DNA of 64,000 nt. It comes from Eublepharis macularius (Eukaryota; Chordata; Lepidosauria; Squamata; Eublepharidae). The notes below the pieces were generated by a model. It did not search any database. It had not been told where the DNA came from and was given only the letters and a program-made list of their open reading frames with translations. The DNA lies in contig NC_072791.1 of NCBI RefSeq assembly GCF_028583425.1, positions 18,185,868-18,249,867 of the forward strand, given 5' to 3'. Below are positions 23,498 to 29,400 of this stretch, piece after piece (position 1 is the first letter of the stretch; every line of letters begins with the position of its first letter). A program made the position numbers and the translations under genes.

Positions 23498-26400
23498 CAA
23501 ACAAACAAACAAACAAACAAACAAACAAACAAACAAACAAACAAACAAACAAAGCTTTCATACGGGTTTGCGTAGGCTGATTGGAACGGGGAATAGAAGA
23601 TGTGGCTATCTCATTTGATGGCATTATTTATTTTTATTTATTTACTCTCTTTACCCCCTTCCTTTCACCCCAGCGAGGACCCAATATGGCTTATCTCATT
23701 CTCCTCTCCTCCATTTTATCTTCCCAACAACCCAGTGAGAGGTGAGGCTGAGAAAGTGTGACTGGCCCAAGGTTATCCAGCAAGCTTCCATGGCAAAGTG
23801 GGGATTCAAACCCGGATCTCCCAGATCCTAATCTAACACTCTAGCCACTACACCACACCCCAAGCGCTTGATTTAAGCAATCTTTTGATCCTTTCCAAAT
23901 ATGTTCCCCTCCTACACACAATTCTGTTCCAAACTTTTAATTCCTTAAGCTACTGTTCTGGATAATGGGAGCAAAGGCATCATTAGGAAAAAGGAACATG
24001 TGCAGGACACTTAAAAAACCTAAAGATTTATGCGGTGATCAGATGTTGTAGTCATTAAACTTCTCATCTATTCTAGGCTTCTCCTCTGTCATTTTGCCCA
24101 GTGGGTCGCACCCCCGATCTCCAAGGTATACTTGATGTCATCAACAGTGCGGAAGAATTTGTGTATGTTTCTGTTATGGAGTATTTTCCTACGAGCCGTT
24201 TCAGACGTCCCCCAAGGTATTAAGTGAAACCTGAACATTATGCACATCTTTTTCTATTCTTATCTGTGCATCAGTTGGGACTTTGGGTTCCCTCCAAAGA
24301 CTGGAATTGTGTGGGCCTACTTCTTAGCGAGGGTAATTTCACATGTTCGCATGTTGTGGAAAGAGGGTAATAACGGCGCATGGTGTTTGATTTTTTATCA
24401 GTGAAACCAAACTGGGCTGCGACAGTTAAATCCCCTGTTCCCTTCTTCCTGACCCCACTCTAAATTGTGGCTATGTGTGCCTGAAATTTAATTTTTATAG
24501 ACTGCCCCATGTGTTTCTGCTCTGAGATATTTATGACGTTATGTCATTTATAGTCCGCCTTCCTCACTGAGACTCAAGTCGGATTACACAGTATAAGTCA
24601 ATGCAATCAATAGAATGAGCCATCTAATCATCAATTTAATAGGGCTAGGATTACATATATCTGAAATAAAGCATCAGTATTAGACGTGTTATGTTAAGAA
24701 AATGGCATTACAGAAGCAGAAAACAATTCATGCAATTAAAAAATACTTATCACAGATGATTGGCAAAATGGTACCATTTCTCTTGATTATCACTTACCAT
24801 TTCTCTTGATTACCATTATCACTTACCACTTGATTATCACTTACCATTTCTCTTGATTATCACTTATCACAGATGATTGGCAAAATGGTGCCATTTCTCT
24901 TCCAATCAGGATAATTCGCCTTCAGTGATTCAGGTAGAACAGCAAAGGAGGAAGGGGTTGCCAACTCCAGCATGGGAAATTCTTGGAGATTTTAGAGTGG
25001 AGCTTGTAGAGTTTGGGAAGGGGAGATAACTCAGTGGGGATGTGATGTCATAAAGTCCACCCTCTGAAGCTGCCATTTCTTCTAGGGGAACTGATCCATG
25101 TAAGGCCGTTTTCACACGTCCTTATAGGCAAAGCCCACCCACGGAACTCTGGCGGCTTTCCCCCAGGGTTCCACATGTCTCAGAGCGGGACCACAAGTGA
25201 CGCCTGACACAGGTTGGACACTAGTCAGCTTCCCTCAAGTTTTGATGGGAAATGTAGGCATCCTGGTCTTGCAGCTTGACTCTCTGACTGCTGTCCAATG
25301 GACTTTTCAACTGTCACTTGTCCAACATTCCGCCAAGCTGCCTACATTTCCCATCAAAACTTGAGGGAAGCTGACAAGTGTCCAACCTGTGTCAGGCGTC
25401 ACTTGTGGTCCCACTCAGTTTGCAAAACATTTGTAGGCTGTTTCCTTATCTTTTGGGGGGCGTTTTTTTCTGGGACCACACATTCCCCAGTATTTTCTTT
25501 TGCTATGGGTTGATAGAGCGCTTCTTCTGCATTCTTGGGCATGTGAATGGTTAAAGTGCTCTGAGGAATCTTCCGATCACCGCACAGCTCCTCCCTTAAA
25601 GCTCATTTACCTAAATCTGATAAGTTTCTGATACCGACTTTTTTCTATACTCTGGTCTTATCTTGAGTATTATGCTTTCTGTCACTTTTGGTTTGTTTTT
25701 AATGGCCCTTGTTTATAGAAATTTGGAGGGTGTTTTATTGGTTTACACAGCTAAATGTTATTTTACCTATTTATGCTGTTCTTAGTCCGGTTGGAGGATT
25801 ATGCTGTTCATTTCTTTTACTGGTTGTTGTTTCTCTCTATTTATGCTGGCCGAACCCTGTCTTTTCTTTAAATGCTGTGCTTGCTATTTTCACTTTTAAG
25901 AGGAACTGTGGTCTTACATTATCTTTGTTATGTTATCTTTGTTATTTTATATCTTTATGCTCATATTATTGTGGTTATTTTATTGTTGTTAACTTGCCTT
26001 GGGAATTCAATGAAATGATACTGAAAATATTTTCATTCATGTTACTTTTCTAGGTACTGGCCAACCATCGACAACGCTTTGCGAAGTGTGGCAATAGGCC
26101 ATAATGTACACATACGGCTTTTAGTCAGTTGCTGGGTCCATTCTGATCCTTCCATGTTTCATTATTTGGAGTCACTACGTTCACTCAGTGATCCACATGC
26201 CAACATCACAATCGAAGTGGTAAGATCAATGTGCTTTGGGAACTGTTGTTTTTCTTTGGGAGTTCACCACTCATGGTTCTGGGGTAGAGTTGGATTTGCT
26301 GTGGATTTGTGCTGCTAACGGTAACTTCCACTGCAAGGTGCCCCAACGCAAGAGGCTTTGCTACTGTTAACAGAACAAATCTTTATGCTCCTACCCATAA

Positions 26401-29400
26401 AAAAAAGTGTACAAAGTTCCTGCCTTGAGGAAGTCAATAGATCTTTCTATATCAACTCAAGACATTATGTGATTACTAATTTATGCGTGCTTTGGGGAGC
26501 CAGTTTGGTGTAGTGGTTAAGAGCGCGGGACTCTAATCTGGAGAGCCAGGTTTGATTCCCCACTCTTCCACCTGAAGCCAGCTGGGTGACCTTGGGTCAG
26601 TCACAGCTCTCTCAGAGCTCTCTCAGCCCCACCCACCTCACAGGGTGTTTTGTTGTGGGGATAATAATAACATACTTTGTAAACAGTTCTGAGTGGGCAT
26701 TAAGTTGTCCTGAAGGGTGGTATATAAATTGAATGTTATTATGTTATTATTATTTTAAAGAGTGACACTGTGCTGGAATGGAAGACTGAATAATTAATTA
26801 ATTAAAACATTTATACCCTGTCTTCCCTTGCACCACCCAAAGGGAGGTTTTACATCCCTCACTTTCCCCCACCTTCCCTGTAATGATCCCAGTCTGAATT
26901 GGGGCTCCACGAAATGGTTATTTTGTTGAAAGAAGTCCTAATGTGTTTATCTAGTTACAGTGGAATCCTAAGAGTGCTTTCCCAGGAGCAAGCCCCACTG
27001 AATAGACTTTAGGATTCTGAGTAGATCTGTTTTGGAATGCACTTCAATGTTGTATGAACATATGCAAATTCCCTTACACTCTTGTAGTGCAGATGCTCTA
27101 TGTGTTTCTAAAGTGCTGTCAAGTTGCAGCCGACTTACAGTGACCCTGTAGGGTTTTCAGTGTAAGAGACATTCAGAGGTGGTTCACCATTGCTTGCCTC
27201 TGCGTAGTGACTAGAGATGGGCATGAACTGAAAAAATGGCGGTTCGTTGCAGTTAGTGGTTCATAGCATTTCACAAACTACAAACCAGCATGAAATTGCC
27301 AGGTTCGCAAACCGGTTCATTTGGTTTGTGAAAACGTCGCTTCCGGGTTAGCAGGTCTGCAGAAAGCCCATCTCCCCATTGCCTAGGAAATTGATTGATC
27401 GGCACCAGGCTGTCTGCAGTGACAAACCGAAATATGAACCAAACAAACTACTCTAAGTATTATAGCAGTTCGTCGTGGCTCTTTAAAAATGAGCTCTCTG
27501 AATCATGAACCGGCCTGGTTTGTGACAAACTTTGGTTCATATTTCGGTTTGTGCCCATCTCTAGTAGTGCCCTAGGCTTCCTTGATGGGTTCCCATCCCA
27601 AGAACTAACCAGAGCTGACCCTACTTAGCTTCCAAGACCTGATGAGATCAGGCTAGCCTGTGCCATCCAGGTCAGGGTAGATGTTATATAGGTTTCTCCT
27701 AATCTTTAAAACCGGCATAATTCCTTCATTGGTTAGGATTTACTTCCACTTTTTAAAATGTTTCTTTTCTGCTTTTCATCCTGTAGAAACCACATTATCT
27801 ACCCATTGCAGTTTTATCCTACCCTTACTCCAAGGAACTACACAGAATATACATGCTTCTCCCTTCCTCTGCTTTCTACTCACAACAACCCAGTGAGGTT
27901 GGTTAGACTAGCCAAAGGTCACCTGGGGAGTTTTTTCATGGAAGAGCAGAGCTTTGATGCCAAGTCTTTCCTAGTTTAACCCACTCTACTGCATTACAGT
28001 CTCTTCTGAACACATACAAATGGTGTGAGTGAAGATCAGAAAGCAGTTATAATGCTAGATGTGAAAAATGCACCAAGAAATGCAACTGTAAAAAAAAAAA
28101 GGAGTTGTATTTTTGGCTGGGAAAAAGCCAACAAGCAAATCATTGAAATGTAATTTCCACTTAACATCAAAACTGTATTGCCTACTTGTACACTGGGCAA
28201 TGGTGTTTGGCAAAAGCCTTTTAAAATGCACAGCAGTGCGGCAAAAATTCTTCTTTGCATACAGTCTGGGAAGACTATTATATATTGGGCAGCTGCCCAG
28301 TTAATTTTTTAGAAATGTAAATGCATTTTTATATTGCTAAACTTAAATGCAGGTTCATTTTTGTGGTAAGCAATAACTCATAATTGAAGAAACAAAAGCT
28401 ACTTTTCACTGTTAAAAGAAAATAACATTCTTAATTTAAATGAGTACTGTGGCATGTTTCCCGTTCTCTGTAAAACTGCAAACCAAGATGGCTTCAGAAT
28501 AAACAAGTTCAAGATCCGTTAGTATCGCAGAACAGCCAAGTTAACAGAACAGCCAAGTACCTCCTACACTACCACCTTAAGCAGAATCAAACCTTTCTAA
28601 ATCCATTGAAATTCATTGACTTATATTTGAATAATAGCATTCGATTTATACACCGGCCTTCAGGACAACTTAACGTCTACTCAGAGTGGTTTACAACGTA
28701 TGTTGTTATTATCTTCACAACAATCACCATGTGCAATGGATGGGGCTGAGACAGCTCCAAGAGAGCTGTGACTGACCTCAGGTCACCCAGCTGGCTTCAA
28801 GTGGAGAAGTGGGGAATCAAACCCGGTTCTCCAGATTAGAGTCCTGCTGCTCTTAACCACTCCGCCAAACTGGCTTAGAAGGATGTAACTCTGTTTAGGA
28901 TTGTGCTGCTGTTGATGATAATTTCAGCGAAGTCCTTTCAGAAGCTCTTTGTATGGTTCTTATTGTTACTAGGATAGTTTCATCCTAAAAAGAAAACTTT
29001 CTGCTAGTCATTCAGATACAAAAATCATTGATGTTTCTTTTTTTTAAAAAAAAATGAGTGTCAGGAAATTGCTGGTGCACTGAGCAAGGTTCAGGTCCAG
29101 TAGCACCATAAAGACCAACTGGGAGTGAAAATACACGTAGTGAATTGCCTGGGGACGCTCAAGTGCAGGATTTGATGAGCGATCTTCAATTCACGTGCAG
29201 GCTGTGTCTTGCTCGGCACATGTGCATGCAGCTTTCACGGGAGCTCCCTTTGTGTGATTGCATCTGCAAGTGTGTCCCGAGGGCAGAGCACCAATTCAAC
29301 TGTTTTTGCAGCAAGAACTCTCTGGGATGGACACTGTAGAGCAAGTACTGTAGGCTCCTCTGACTTTGCTAATTTGTATTTCTTTAAGGTGTGAGAAAGT

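Larger units (their letters stand above)
22812..24076 (+). other. PLD4 intron between visible exons 5 and 6
   Basis: Two reversed SINE-like repeats (about 23148-23345 and 23630-23865), a LINE-like 3' tail and a tetranucleotide microsatellite (23438-23553). No gene seen. Confidence 0.55.
24217..26053 (+). other. PLD4 intron between visible exons 6 and 7
   Basis: It holds a LINE/SINE-like segment with AGTCCGCCTTCCTCACTGAG (from 24550), a small imperfect tandem repeat (24767-24905), a GGTTGCCA-family repeat (24955-25110) and a fold-back element (25183-25416). The T-rich stretch 25600-26050 is unassigned. Confidence 0.5.

Noticed and set aside
23382..23618. Plus-strand frame with NQSI and NKQT repeats
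   Set aside because: Translation of the TCAA/ACAA microsatellite.
18021..26755. tRNA genes at SINE heads (for example 18027 and 26500)
   Set aside because: The A- and B-box-like sequences are followed by SINE bodies and tails; cloverleaf stems are not complete.
27567..27680. 5S rRNA gene
   Set aside because: Only the internal promoter part is similar, with many differences, and it is joined to a SINE body also seen at 37540.
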